In this document: positions 1 to 10,022 of the stretch, one piece after another
Numbering within the stretch: the stretch's first letter is position 1
Layout: every line of letters begins with the position of its first letter
NCBI RefSeq assembly: GCF_964204645.1
Contig: NC_134028.1
Coordinates: 23,782,153-23,846,152, forward strand
Direction: 5' to 3'
Source: Tubulanus polymorphus
Taxonomy: Eukaryota > Nemertea > Palaeonemertea > Tubulaniformes > Tubulanidae
DNA: 64,000 nucleotides
The notes under the pieces: generated by a model
The model's database searches: none
Told to the model about the DNA's origin: nothing
Seen by the model: the letters and a program-made list of their open reading frames with translations, nothing else
Made by a program: the position numbers and the translations under genes

Positions 1-24
1 ATTAGAGATTATTTGTCGCCTGGA

Positions 25-40
25 GATATAAATAATAAAA
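25..40 (+). promoter_or_regulatory. TATA-like promoter element of lectin copy A
   Basis: A TATAAATA core lies about 130 bp upstream of the lectin A start codon. It is conserved at the same relative position upstream of copy B (7259-7274), inside a block of roughly 230 bp of near-identical 5' flank. Copies C and D have a related but diverged AT-rich block before their starts. Promoter function is inferred from position and conservation only. Confidence 0.35.
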
Positions 41-161
41 CACCTTTTTGGTAGCGACATCGGTTTCCTTTGTTAGATCATTTCAGTTAAGAAGCCGTTA
101 CATAAACATGTTCGTTACATAAACAGCTCGAAGCCGTTGATGTGTCTAGGGAAGCGACACA

Positions 162-3100
162 ATGAGCGGGAATACAGAAATGTGTATAATTCTTTCATGC
201 ACGATAATCGTATACATACAAGGTTTAAGTAAGTACCAGCTGCATGTTCACATTAGATTTCCAAAAAAGATTGTTTTTGTAGAAAAAAAAATGATGATGA
301 AATTTGCATTGCATAGATCTATAAATTGCAAGGGCTGGATCCTTCATAGCCATAAAGTGCGCTTAAAATGTATCGACTTATTACCTTTTATGTATGTATA
401 GCTTATGAAAAAATGAGCATCCTACACTCTTAGAACAAAGGGTTCTACCGTAGAACCTTTAGGGGTTCTTGGGCTTGCCTCCCAGGGAGAACCCCTGAAG
501 GTTCTTCAAAGAACCTTTTTTGTAGGGTTCCTTGAAGAACCCCTGGTAAAGGTTCTTTGAAGAACCATTTCGTATAAAGGGTTCTTGTTAGAACCCTTTC
601 AATATTGTCAAATGGTTCTTGACAGGGTTCTTGGGAGAACCATTTAAAGGTAATTTATTTTTAGGGTTCCTCATTCATTTTTTGACTGCTCAATCTGTTC
701 ATGATTTGTCCATCCTCTGTTATGTTTGACTGCTCCCTTAATCCTCATGTGGATAAAAAAACTGATGATAAGAATCGCATAAAATTAACATCATATAAAC
801 CTTTTTTATTATAAAATCTCATGAATTGAAATATTAATGATAAATATATTTACAATAAATGATACAAAAATAGTTTCACTAATTGGTTACATGTACAATA
901 AGATTGAAAGATGGAGAATTTTTTTCATTGCGCTAATCGCTTGGTATCTTAAATCGGTTGGGATTTTTTCGACACTAAGTCTAAAACATAATGTTTCGAG
1001 AATATCAAAGTTTTTTAAAAGTTAGTGGTATAAGATGTAAGATGATATGCTAAACGTATAATAGGCCGACTTATGGCAGGCCACTCCGCTTATTAAGAAT
1101 CTGTCCACTTTCAATTAACTATAAGCCATCTTCTTACATATGTTTGTTTCAACGCGCTGCCACCCTCGCAACCTTTCAACCGCAGCGTCCGGATTATAGT
1201 CGTATATTTCCTGAAATATAAATAACATTGAGAACAATTAATGGTGTAATAAAATCGATTATGTTTTGCAATAATGCACACTGCAAGTAAATCTAAACAC
1301 TTTCTTGTATTACATGCATAAGTTCCAAATACATTTATCAGTAGAAAAGACAAACGGTTAAAGTTAACAGTGGGATTAGATTCAGAAAAAATACAAACCT
1401 TTTTAATGGTTTTCAGGTCTTTCGCATCCTCTCTCAAAATCCCTGGTAATACGTGAAGCTCTGCTGTTCTCATCATATCTGAAAACCAGTAAATATGTAG
1501 ATTGAAAATGATTATCTTCTATCAAAATACAGTCAGACAGTAAAGGCTCATTGAGTCAAGATTTACTAACCTGTTTCTGCAATTTCGCTGCTTCGAAGGA
1601 AGGAAGCGACACGATTGCCATATGTACAGACTTCGTACATTTCTATAATTCTTTCCGCCATAGGTCCGAGATTGGAAAAACATCTTTTGCACCGCGGTCT
1701 CACAATATGGTCAACTTCCATGGAACAATTTCTATAATACAAAAGTAATGGGAAAGTTTTAAATAATAATTATGGCTGATCTGATTCCGAGTCACTCCGG
1801 CTTTATGGCCTATATTTCATATATTTCAAATATCACAAATGTTATATACATTCATTGAATACAACTTACCAGAATTAATTCACATTTCCAAGCTTCAGAT
1901 ATTCATCTTACAAAACAACGAAAAGAACGAGTCGATATAGTTTAGTTTAGTTTAGTTTATTGCTCCAAAAAAGATATACAATTTTTCCGAGCATAACAAA
2001 ATAGTATGAATAGTATAAATATAAAAGCTAGCAAATTTATACATATTAATAGCCCTAGCTATAACAACCGTGTAGCAGTCGTAATGTATTTAGATAGACT
2101 GTAATACAGGTTTTCATTACTGAGCAATTGCTTGAATTTATAATGATTTGCGCCAATTCTATATATCTGTTAGGTATATACAAAATTCTAAAAGCGTTGA
2201 AAAATTCGCACTTCAGTATGAAATGATATTCGTCCCCAATAGTATTCTCGTTACATTTATTACAAACTCGTTCGTTCCGTGGTTTGTTTTCATATCTACC
2301 AGTCTCTATTGGTAATTTATGGTTGGAACATCTAAATCTACATAGTGAGATTCTTAAACTTCGTGGTAGTGATGAAAGATATTTTTCTTGTCCCCAATCA
2401 GTTTTAAATATTCTATACGTATCTAATTTAGAGGATAGTACCATCGATCCATGCCATGTCTGTTTAAATTGATCTTCCAATCTAAGTTTTACGAGTTCCC
2501 CAAGGTAGGGAATATTCGGAAAAGTTTGTTCCAACCATATATTACCAAGACCACAATTCTGTAAGATTGATTTGATACAGGATATCCATTTACTTTGCGA
2601 ACCATTTAAATGACTATTATAAAGAATGCGGTACATTTTACCAGAGTATGTCTCTTCATGCAGGATCAAGTGTCCCCAAAATTTTACCATACGAACTTTG
2701 ATACGAATTTCAAATGGAAACCTTCCTGTCTCACCGTATATCATCAAATTTGGTGTTGACCTCTTGAGGCTTAGCAGATATTTACAAAATGTTAAATGAA
2801 TTTTTTCAATAACATCAAAATTTCCAAAGCCCCACACCTCACAACCAAATGTTAAAATCGATCCAACCATTGCGTCAAAGACTTGGAAAGCAGTATCAAA
2901 GTCAAGAGAAAAATGTTGAACTTTCTTAAGAACAAATATAAGCGCCTTCTTTGCGTGTTCACAAATCAGCTTTTTACATTTTGCAAAGTTTCCTGTATAA
3001 TTAAAAAGCACACCTAAATATTTAAATTCAGATACAGTTTCGATTAATACTCCATCGATATTAAATACGGGTTGTCTAATAGACTTCCTTTTTTCGAATA

Positions 3101-6100
3101 CAATGGCTTTAGTTTTACTAATATTGATTACTAATTTCCACCTTTTACAATAAGCGACCAACATATCGAGGTTTTTCTGAAGTGCACTTGCACTATCGGC
3201 CAATAAGATCGTATCATCTGCGTACAGCAGAACTAGTAGCTGAACCCATAGATCTTCGTTTTCGAAGGGAGATGAAATCCCTTGACAACCACTTTCAATT
3301 AATGAAGCCTCAAGGTCATTGACAAATATAGAAAAAAGCACTGGCGATAAATTTTCCCCTTGTCTCAATCCTATGTTACTAAGAAAACAACCTGAGGATT
3401 GACCCTGCACGTGAACCATGGATTTGATATGTTTATACATATTATGAATTACGTTTAGGATATTTCCGGTGATACCTGTTGAGATAAGTTTGTGCCACAG
3501 TGCCTTTCGCCATATTGTATCAAATGCCTTTTGGTAGTCAATAAAAATACAATAGAGCTTTCGCTTCTTACTAAAAAGGGTGTCAATTACTGAGTGAAGG
3601 GTGAAAATGTGATCCAAAATGCTATGATTTTTTCGAAATCCGGCTTGATTTCTATTCAGGAGTTCATTTGATTCAAGAAATTCATGGAGACGATCGTTTA
3701 ATATACTTGTGAATAACTTACTAATACAACTCAGTAATGTGATTCCCCGATAATTGTCCGGATCACGTGGCTCGCCTTTGTTCTTAAAAATAGGTGTAAC
3801 TTTACCAATTGTCCAGTTCTCAGGGATAATCCCAGTTTCCAGGACCTTATTAAAGAGATTGACTAAAGTGGGCATTATTATATCTTCAGAGGTTTTAAGG
3901 AATTCGTTCAGTATCTCGTCACATCCAGGTGCCTTGTTATTCTTAAGTTTCTTATACTATATGCACTATGCACTGAGCGAAGTTTGTATGAGTCGTGGTG
4001 GCAGATAATTATACAACAGTTAGTTGCATGAACAAAGGAATAATTGCCTGATCATGTACACATGGCCCTATAGGCACGAAACTACAATAGCATGATACTT
4101 ATTAGGCCCAAAGCATTACGTTACTTTGAATTTCCACTATACTCTATGTTTTTATTCAACAAAAAATGTACAAAGACTTCGACTGAATGTTTTGATAGAA
4201 ATTGAGCCGAAAATACACACAATTCTCATTTTTGAGTTGCATTAGAACTTTGAATTTACTAGTTCTTTTTAAACTGCACAGTCCATTCAGAAACGCCTAG
4301 AGTTTAGAAGAGTTTAATTGTTTTTTTAAAGCATTAAAAAGCATTGTTCTTTTTTCTGCCGTCTCTCCATAAAACCTAGTCGATGTCTCAGACTAGCAAA
4401 TCAAGTTATTCAGTCTCTACATATTATTATCAGTCGATGTCGCAGACTAGCAAATCAAGTTATTCAGTCTCTACATATTATTATCAGTCGATGTCGCAGA
4501 CTAGCAAATCAAGTTATTCAGTCTCTACATATTATTATCACACGTTAAAGGCGTTCACCACTGATTTTAAACATACGACTTTTTAAATCTTAAAGAACGA
4601 ATTAAAATAAAGGTTCATTAATTTTAAAAATGCATCCTTGTCGCACACGGTCACCATTTTTTAAATATTGTGATGATACATAGTAAATTGTTTTCAAAGT
4701 TAACCCAATTCTAATTTCCAGTCAAAATGTTTTGTATATAACCTACACCACATAGAAAATCAGTTATATTCATCAGCTATACTAATTATTCCCTGTTGCA
4801 GGTCTACTTAATTCTTAATTGACAATTGTGACCACATTAGGGTTCTTAGAAGAACCCTTATGTCTCGAAGAACCCCAATCTACATTCCATATCGTTGAAA
4901 CACCTTAAAGCCTCACCAAGAACCCCAAGGTTCTTCGAAGAACCCCCGAAGAACCATTTGTTCTAAGAGTGTATGATCATTTCACGCCGGTAGCCATATT
5001 TTTCATACTCTTCTCGCCGGCTAAAGAGAATTTTGAAAAAAATTGTATGTTCACTATTGTCATCGTATGTACAATTTTGCATCTATATTAAATTCAAGCT
5101 TTACGAAACGTCGCTTTAAACAAACCGGCAAACCAGAGTACCACCCGTACACATGATAGCTTCGGGTCTGCGGGAAATGCTATTGACGGTAATACTGATA
5201 CGAGATATCACTCCGGTGGTTGTAGTCACACCGCAGCATCAGTTCCCGGGGCTCCCTGGTGGATGGTTGATTTACAGGCTGTTTACGAAGTCAAGGCTGT
5301 TACGTTGTTGAATAGAGATAAAGCTCGTAAGTTATTTGAAATGAAATATGCAAAAATTTCTGAAAATCATTTAATTACATTTAACAGATCACGAGAAAGT
5401 TTATACAGCGGTAGAAAGTGTTGAATAATTGCTTAAAACTTTGTTCATTTTGAAAGTGAGGAAAGAAAATAATTGATTTCACTAATAGGGCGAAATCGTT
5501 AATAAGGTCCACCAAAAACACATTTATAATTGTTTGTATCATGTCGGATATTCGCATTGTTTTGAATCCGGTACATTAAACGGGCCATAACTAGACTCTA
5601 TTTGTTAATCGAATATTTCCATAAATTTTTTTAGCCGAGCGACTTGGAAACTTTACGATTATTGTATCTAGGGATAGCGTTACGAGTAATCTAGAACACG
5701 TTGACCAGTCCTCCGTCTGCGCGTTTCAAAGTGAACCTATAAAAGCGAGTGAAATGAAACAATTTGACTGTACAATGACCGGACGCTATGTAACTGTCAC
5801 AAAACCCGAAGGTTCAGAATTGACTCTCTGCGAGGTCTACGTCTGGGCCAGTGACGGTAAAGTATCATTGAATGCAATTGACAAACTGATAGAAAATACA
5901 TTCAATTCTGACGAGTTTTGTTATAAAAATGAATCTATTTTTTCAGAGCCTTTGTCGCTGTATTCCACTGAAGGTACATTCAATCTGATATGTTGTAAAA
6001 ATCTTGTTTCTGTTTTAACGTGGTGCAACATTTTCAAAGTATTTTTGAAATGTTTGTCTCTCGTCAAGTTGCAGGAATAAATCATTCATCATTGGTTTTA

Positions 6101-6336
6101 CTATTTCAGATACGTATGAGATATACACACACGTTGACGTTATTGAACCTGAACCCTACTCTGTAATGGCGAACCCACGTGACGACTGTGTTTTCAAGTG
6201 TAACGTGGATAAACGTTGTGAGTCTGCGCTCGTGAAAGACAACTGGTGTAGACTTTATTGCGGTTCCGTTAAAATCAAAAACATCGCTTCATCAAACGGA
6301 ATATTATACGCGACACTAACACCGACCATATTGTAA
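162..6336 (+). CDS. Secreted F-type lectin (fucolectin-like), copy A, 5 exons
   Basis: Predicted exons are 162-228, 5099-5326, 5635-5856, 5947-5973 and 6110-6336, which sum to 771 nt (256 aa plus stop) with no internal stop. Exon 1 encodes a signal peptide (hydrophobic core CIILSCTIIVYI). Exons 2-3 encode an F5/8C-like F-type lectin fold (NVALNKPA start, PWWMVDL, C-terminal LCEVYVW). Exon 4 is a 27-nt micro-exon. Exon 5 is a cysteine-rich PAN/apple-like module (DDCVFKCNVDKRC, NWCRLY). Every intron is phase 1. F-type lectins usually bind fucose on microbial or egg surfaces. This copy has lost the RGDCC element of the sugar site (it reads NRDKAPERL) but keeps the CSHT histidine. Intron 1 is swollen by the TA-flanked element at 425-4971, but the exons and splice sites look intact. 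Domain calls rest on motif recognition without a search. Confidence 0.82.
425..640. repeat. Left subterminal array of GGTTCT/AGAACC palindromes
   Basis: A dozen or more copies of GGTTCT and its complement AGAACC alternate over about 200 bp, often as GGTTCTtnnAGAACC hairpins. Subterminal short repeats of this kind are typical transposase-binding arrays in DNA transposons. The same motif array closes the right end of the element. Confidence 0.8.
1115..1721 (-). CDS. Three-exon small gene inside the TA transposon, function unknown
   Basis: Three minus-strand exons (1571-1721, 1399-1478, 1115-1210) join in frame through GT..AG introns of 92 and 188 bp to give 108 aa plus stop (327 nt). The start shown is an ATG in a ccATGG context. 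A good acceptor (TTTTGTATTATAG) lies just upstream, so further 5' exons may exist or have been destroyed by the LINE insertion. The protein has a CxxC motif (RCKRCF) near residue 11, a predicted helical middle and a basic C-terminus. I do not recognise the family. It lies wholly within DNA that copy B lacks, so it arrived with the transposon: it is either a captured host gene fragment or the element's own gene. Splicing is inferred. Confidence 0.5.
1938..3958 (-). mobile_element. 5'-truncated LINE (non-LTR retrotransposon)
   Basis: A minus-strand reverse-transcriptase ORF is followed by a short 3' UTR and ends in a (TAAAC)n tail (plus strand TTTAGTTTAGTTTAG at about 1938-1957) instead of poly(A), as in many CR1/Jockey-type LINEs. 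The reading frame stays open up to about 3957 and then meets unrelated sequence, the usual signature of 5' truncation during target-primed insertion. It is nested inside the TA-flanked transposon. Clear target-site duplications were not seen. Confidence 0.85.
2055..3957 (-). CDS. LINE reverse transcriptase, C-terminal part of ORF2
   Basis: The frame is open from the truncation point at about 3957 (KNNKAPGCDEI, the usual start of the RT fingers) to the stop at 2055; the first methionine is at 3875, giving 606 aa. RT blocks appear in order: IPENWTIGKVTPIFK, FIDYQKAFDTI (catalytic Asp), LRQGENLSPVLFSIFVNDL, and LYADDTILLADS with the YADD catalytic box, then the thumb (EFKYLGVLFN). Near the C-terminus is a CxxC-x9-H-x4-C cluster (CNKCNENTIGDEYHFILKC), a common nucleic-acid-binding tail in invertebrate LINEs. 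The endonuclease domain is missing because of truncation. There are no stops or frameshifts in the remaining frame, so insertion is recent or the copy is young. It cannot mobilise itself. Confidence 0.9.
4380..4533 (+). repeat. 54-bp tandem repeat, about 3 copies
   Basis: Three nearly identical 54-bp units start at 4383, 4437 and 4491. The unit length is a multiple of three, so one plus frame reads the same 18-residue Ser/Thr/Tyr-rich peptide three times. I see no start context, homology or flanking coding sequence that makes this a real gene. It is a minisatellite inside the TA transposon. Confidence 0.75.
4839..4971. repeat. Right subterminal array of GGTTCT/AGAACC palindromes
   Basis: The AGAACC/GGTTCT motif recurs densely from about 4839 up to the right terminal inverted repeat, mirroring the left array at 425-640. 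Together they define the transposon termini. Confidence 0.75.
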
Positions 6337-7258
6337 ATCATTTTGGGAGACTGTTTGCCGGTCAATTCAATCCAATTCAATTATCGATATATTCAGATCC
6401 GAAATAATTTTATTGATCCTTGATATTACGTAATTTATATGATATTATTTATTGTCGAAAATGTTAAGCAATGTATATGTTATTTTTCAAGGCGTCAAGA
6501 AACTTTCAAGATTTTTCATAACGTTCTCCACTGCATATTAACATAAATGTATACATCATTCGATGACATTTCGCTAAAATGTTGTTTAAAAAGGTGGTAA
6601 ATTTTCAAGCCAGACTTAAATTTTAAAGTCGAGATCTTCTTACAATTGCTATCGCACTCTAATAATCAGGAAAGGCGCAATTACATTGGTTACAATTTGA
6701 TTTTTGGGTTTAAAATTAAAAATGAACAACAAAAGAATATGGACACACTAAACTCACAACTGTGGAACTGACTCTGTTGCTATTTTCTATTAACACGAAC
6801 ATTTTCTATACTTTATGAAATAAACAATTCCGTCATTGTAACGTATGTAGTTATATTCTAAGGTCCCTTGTTGAGCTCTTACCTAGCGTGCTCAGGAGAA
6901 AGTCTTGCGGGTGCATATAGGGTTATTCATTCTGATTCAGTCGAAATGTTGCATTGATCCTGATATTTTTATCAGTTTAAAACTCTTTACAATCCGCACG
7001 TAAGTTACTCGCATATTTTTGGTGCAAAGACGCAAATTCTCGGCTGAGATGGTGTTGGACGCCACCTTGAATATTTTCATACGATCAGAACAACTACAAG
7101 AGATGCGAACTGATGAACTGGATCCAGGACCCTACTGGAAAGTTGTTGCATGATTGACGTATTCTAACGTTTAGAGTCTGCTAACTAGGACGCGAAAAAA
7201 CGACCTTGAATATGAAAAAATGTATGACCTTATCATTAAAGTTTATTTGTCGCCTGGA
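6337..7258. other. Intergenic spacer between lectin copies A and B
   Basis: No gene is seen. The first 200 bp downstream of copy A is near-identical to the 3' flank of copy C (14532-14740), part of the tandem-duplication unit. The end of the spacer leads into the duplicated promoter block of copy B. Confidence 0.6.
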
Positions 7259-7274
7259 GATATAAATAATAAAA
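7259..7274 (+). promoter_or_regulatory. TATA-like promoter element of lectin copy B
   Basis: This is the counterpart of the element at 25-40, within the duplicated 5' flank. It now lies upstream of a pseudogene. Function is inferred from conservation only. Confidence 0.3.
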
Positions 7275-7619
7275 CACTTTTTTGGTAGCGATATCGGTTT
7301 CCTTTGAGTAGATAATTTCAGTTATGAAGGCAATCGTTACATAAACAGCTCGAAGCCGTTGGTGTGTCTAGAGGGAAGTGACACAATGAGCGGGAATACA
7401 GAAATGTGTATAATTCTTTCATGCACGATAATCGTATACATACAAGGTTTAAGTTAGTACCATCTGCATGTTCACATTAGATTTCCAAAAAAGATTGCTT
7501 ATGTAGAAAAAAAATGATGATGATTTTCATTGAATAGATCTATAAATTGCTAGGGCTGGATCCTTCATAGCCATAGAGTGCGCTTAAAATGTATCGATTT
7601 ATTACCTTTTATGTATGTA

Positions 7620-8103
7620 TAGCACCGTAGATATTTAACTAAATTTAGTCTAAATTAACAGAGCATTTTTAGGTCTAGTTATGAATTCTATTTCTTATTT
7701 TACAAATATTGTCTTATTTTCATCGATGTTACTAAGGGGGCAGGATGGCAATCAGTTTTGGAGTGTCGGACTGTTTGTTTGTTTTAGAAATGTACTTGAA
7801 GTGTCAGTCAGTTTGTATTGTTTTGATAACTGCCTTCTGGTCTCTGCCACCCTTGGTGTCTTATGTAATAGTATCCTGGTGGAAAATTTGTTGAAAGAAA
7901 TCAGAGATTCGAGTTGTAGCTTTTGAGCGGGTTGGATGTCCAGCCTAGTCTCTCCGATATATCCAAGAAAATAAAGTGAAATTTAAGTTAAGTTTGAGTT
8001 TGAAGTTTTAAGAACGCTTTCTCGTCGTTGCTTCCTGATCGTCGACTTAAGGATTTTTTACGTAGTTACCCTGGGCTTGCGAGGCGGAAATCTAAGGGTG
8101 CTA
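7620..8103 (+). repeat. 5' long terminal repeat
   Basis: 484 bp, repeated at 10023-10506 with about two substitutions. It contains AATAAA near its 3' part (AAGAAAATAAAGTG), the expected position of an LTR polyadenylation signal. The 81-codon frame inside it is also present in the other LTR and is not regarded as a gene. Confidence 0.85.
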
Positions 8104-8107
8104 TAAT

Positions 8108-8125
8108 TGGTGGAGGACCCGGGCA
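8108..8125 (+). promoter_or_regulatory. Candidate primer-binding site
   Basis: TGGTGGAGGACCCGGG begins five bases after the 5' LTR. TGG pairs with the CCA tail of tRNAs and the rest could pair with an acceptor stem; the tRNA was not identified. Confidence 0.55.
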
Positions 8126-8206
8126 CGATAAACGAAAAACCTAGGTATCCGTCCTCGAGCTAAAGTGAGTGCTGAACTATCTGTCGCTAAGTTCCCGAGC
8201 TTCAAG

Positions 8207-9052
8207 ATGACAATACGTTGGAATTCACATCCGGAATGGAGGCAAAAAGGACATCGAACTGACGCGCACTGTTACGGTAAATCAATCAAAATTGTGTGTA
8301 ATCTTTGTTCTGGAATCGGACATTACGCTAGATTTTGTCCAGTTCAATTCTCAAAATTTCCCAGAAGAGAAACAAGATTTATTCGTCGGAAATCCGAAAA
8401 ACAACGAAATCGGGACAAAATACGTATGGACAATTACAATCGTTGGAAAGAATCGCGTTTTGAAGTCAGCCAGTTAGAACAGAAAATTCATAGCTTGGAA
8501 AATCAGCTTCGTGTCACGAATGAAAAACTGAAATCTGTTGAATATCGAAATTCGGAACTATCGTGTCAGATATCATCAACAAATCGTGATCAACCGTCAG
8601 ACTTTTGGCATGATGCGCTTGAGGATCCATGGCTCCGAGACGTAAGCGTTCAAACTCAACTCGAAGTTTCGGATAAAGATATTTGCGTTCAATGCGATTT
8701 ATTGCCATTTGAAAAGACTTTCTGTGATGCCAGTTCTCAGTGCACCATTGAAAATACCGTTTTAAACGTTGCGCCGTGGTTAGAAACTTCAAATTCGCAA
8801 ACAGCCAAAAAGGAAAATTTTACTCGAAATATGATCACAGAAAATAACCGGCTAAAATTCGAAAACCAAGAGCTCGAAAAGAAATACACTGGAATGTGCG
8901 TTCGTATTCCTGCGCTCGAACAACAAGTTTATCGCTCGATGCAGATCATGAGCACTTTAAATCTCTGTCCCAACAGTACAGATTCTGGGACAGCGCGCCT
9001 ACCGTCTGAAAGCGTCAGAAAATCGAAGAAAAGACGCTCAAAACGGCTATAG
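8207..9052 (+). CDS. Gag-like protein with CCHC zinc knuckle and coiled coils
   Basis: An ORF of 281 aa runs from the first ATG at 8207 (the frame is open slightly further upstream without an ATG). A single zinc knuckle CNLCSGIGHYARFC (Cx2Cx4Hx4C) lies near residue 30, followed by a basic stretch (RRKSEKQRNRDK), a long coiled-coil region (SQLEQKIHSLENQLR), a Cys/Gln-rich middle (VSVQT, VQCD, SSQC) and a basic tail (KSKKRRSKRL) like a nuclear signal. Retroviral-type Gag proteins normally have the knuckle near the C-terminus; here it is N-terminal, which is unusual. An AATAAA follows the stop directly at about 9055. It probably packages or binds element RNA, but capture of a host coiled-coil gene is possible. 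Confidence 0.65.
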   Translation: MTIRWNSHPEWRQKGHRTDAHCYGKSIKIVCNLCSGIGHYARFCPVQFSKFPRRETRFIRRKSEKQRNRDKIRMDNYNRWKESRFEVSQLEQKIHSLENQLRVTNEKLKSVEYRNSELSCQISSTNRDQPSDFWHDALEDPWLRDVSVQTQLEVSDKDICVQCDLLPFEKTFCDASSQCTIENTVLNVAPWLETSNSQTAKKENFTRNMITENNRLKFENQELEKKYTGMCVRIPALEQQVYRSMQIMSTLNLCPNSTDSGTARLPSESVRKSKKRRSKRL

Positions 9053-10022
9053 AAAATAAATGTATTTAGTGGAGTTCTTGTGTTTTGCTCACGTCCGCTA
9101 GCACAATGAAGAAATTATTTAGTACATAGTTGAATTTATTTGCCAATATCATATGTATGAAAACTAACTATTAATTGCTTAGTACACGTCTACGAGCATG
9201 ATTAATGTTAATTGAGATCGATTGGAAAAAGAATGACAATGTAAGATTAGACTAGCTGTATGTCACAGCAGCTAAAAAGAGAATTATATGAATATTAAAA
9301 TATGTGGGATTGATAGGAAGTTAAATTTGATGATATGAATATATACACAAGAGTTGCGGTAAAAATAAAAGTATATACGTAATGATCGAAATAAAAGGAT
9401 TATTCAGTATACGTCTGCTGATTCCCTTTCTGCATCACATAAGAAGAAAAGAATGATTTATTTTAAAACCTAGGATAGACTATGTGTCATTTATGTAATT
9501 TCATTGTTTTTGTATTGTCACGTAATTGATCTGAACGTTTTGTGTCTTCTTTAAGTATTTGTATTCGCAGATATTCCATTTTAGCATAATGTAACCATTT
9601 TAGCATATATATATCATTCATCAATGGTGGTGGGTTTAGTACATTTCATCTACAAAAAAAAACCTTTTTAATAACTTACAGTCATTCCGTGCTATAGGGA
9701 CGACTGGTAACCCTACCCTTTTAAAATGATTGTATTGTTAATTTTTAAGGAATAATCTAGAAAGCAAAATCATATATATCATATTATGAAATACATCTTT
9801 ACTGCTTCTACCATAGTTAATTTCCTCAAACAACGTAAATGTGTTTGTTCATTGTATTCTAATTGTAACTCAAATAAGTTAAATTGCACAAACACAGAGC
9901 ATTTTATACATATTCTATTAATCATCAGTTTATAATGATATACCAATAAGAATGTATTTTTACATAATGTACTCAACTTTTGCATTACATGCAAAAGTTG
10001 AAGGAGAAGCAATGGGAGAATA
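9053..10022 (+). other. Non-coding 3' interior of LTR element with hairpin and polypurine tract
   Basis: Nearly 1 kb of AT-rich sequence without a recognisable gene. At its end is a perfect 12-bp inverted repeat with a 3-nt loop (CAACTTTTGCAT at 9974-9985, ATGCAAAAGTTG at 9989-10000). It runs into the purine-rich tract GAAGGAGAAGCAATGGGAGA at 10000-10019, the expected plus-strand primer of an LTR element. Confidence 0.6.

Larger units (their letters stand above)
425..4971. mobile_element. TA-flanked inverted-repeat DNA transposon, 4.5 kb, with nested inserts
   Basis: The ends are inverted repeats: CACTCTTAGAACAAA at 425-439 matches the complement of the right end at 4957-4971, and 21 of the first 22 bases agree. 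The element is flanked by TA (423-424 and 4972-4973). The homologous intron of lectin copy B has the uninterrupted site GAGCATCC-TA-TGATC with a single TA at 10539-10540, so insertion with TA duplication is directly demonstrated. No transposase was recognised, so it is probably non-autonomous. TA duplication fits the Tc1/mariner-type target choice but the TIR does not let me name a superfamily. Inside are arrays of GGTTCT/AGAACC, a three-exon gene structure, a LINE copy and a 54-bp tandem repeat. Confidence 0.88.

Noticed and set aside
162-6336. Lectin copy A as a gene broken by the 4.5-kb insertion
   Set aside because: The insertion is wholly inside intron 1; all exons, phases and splice sites are intact.
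8514-8792. Minus-strand frame of 92 codons
   Set aside because: It is the antisense shadow of the zinc-knuckle ORF.
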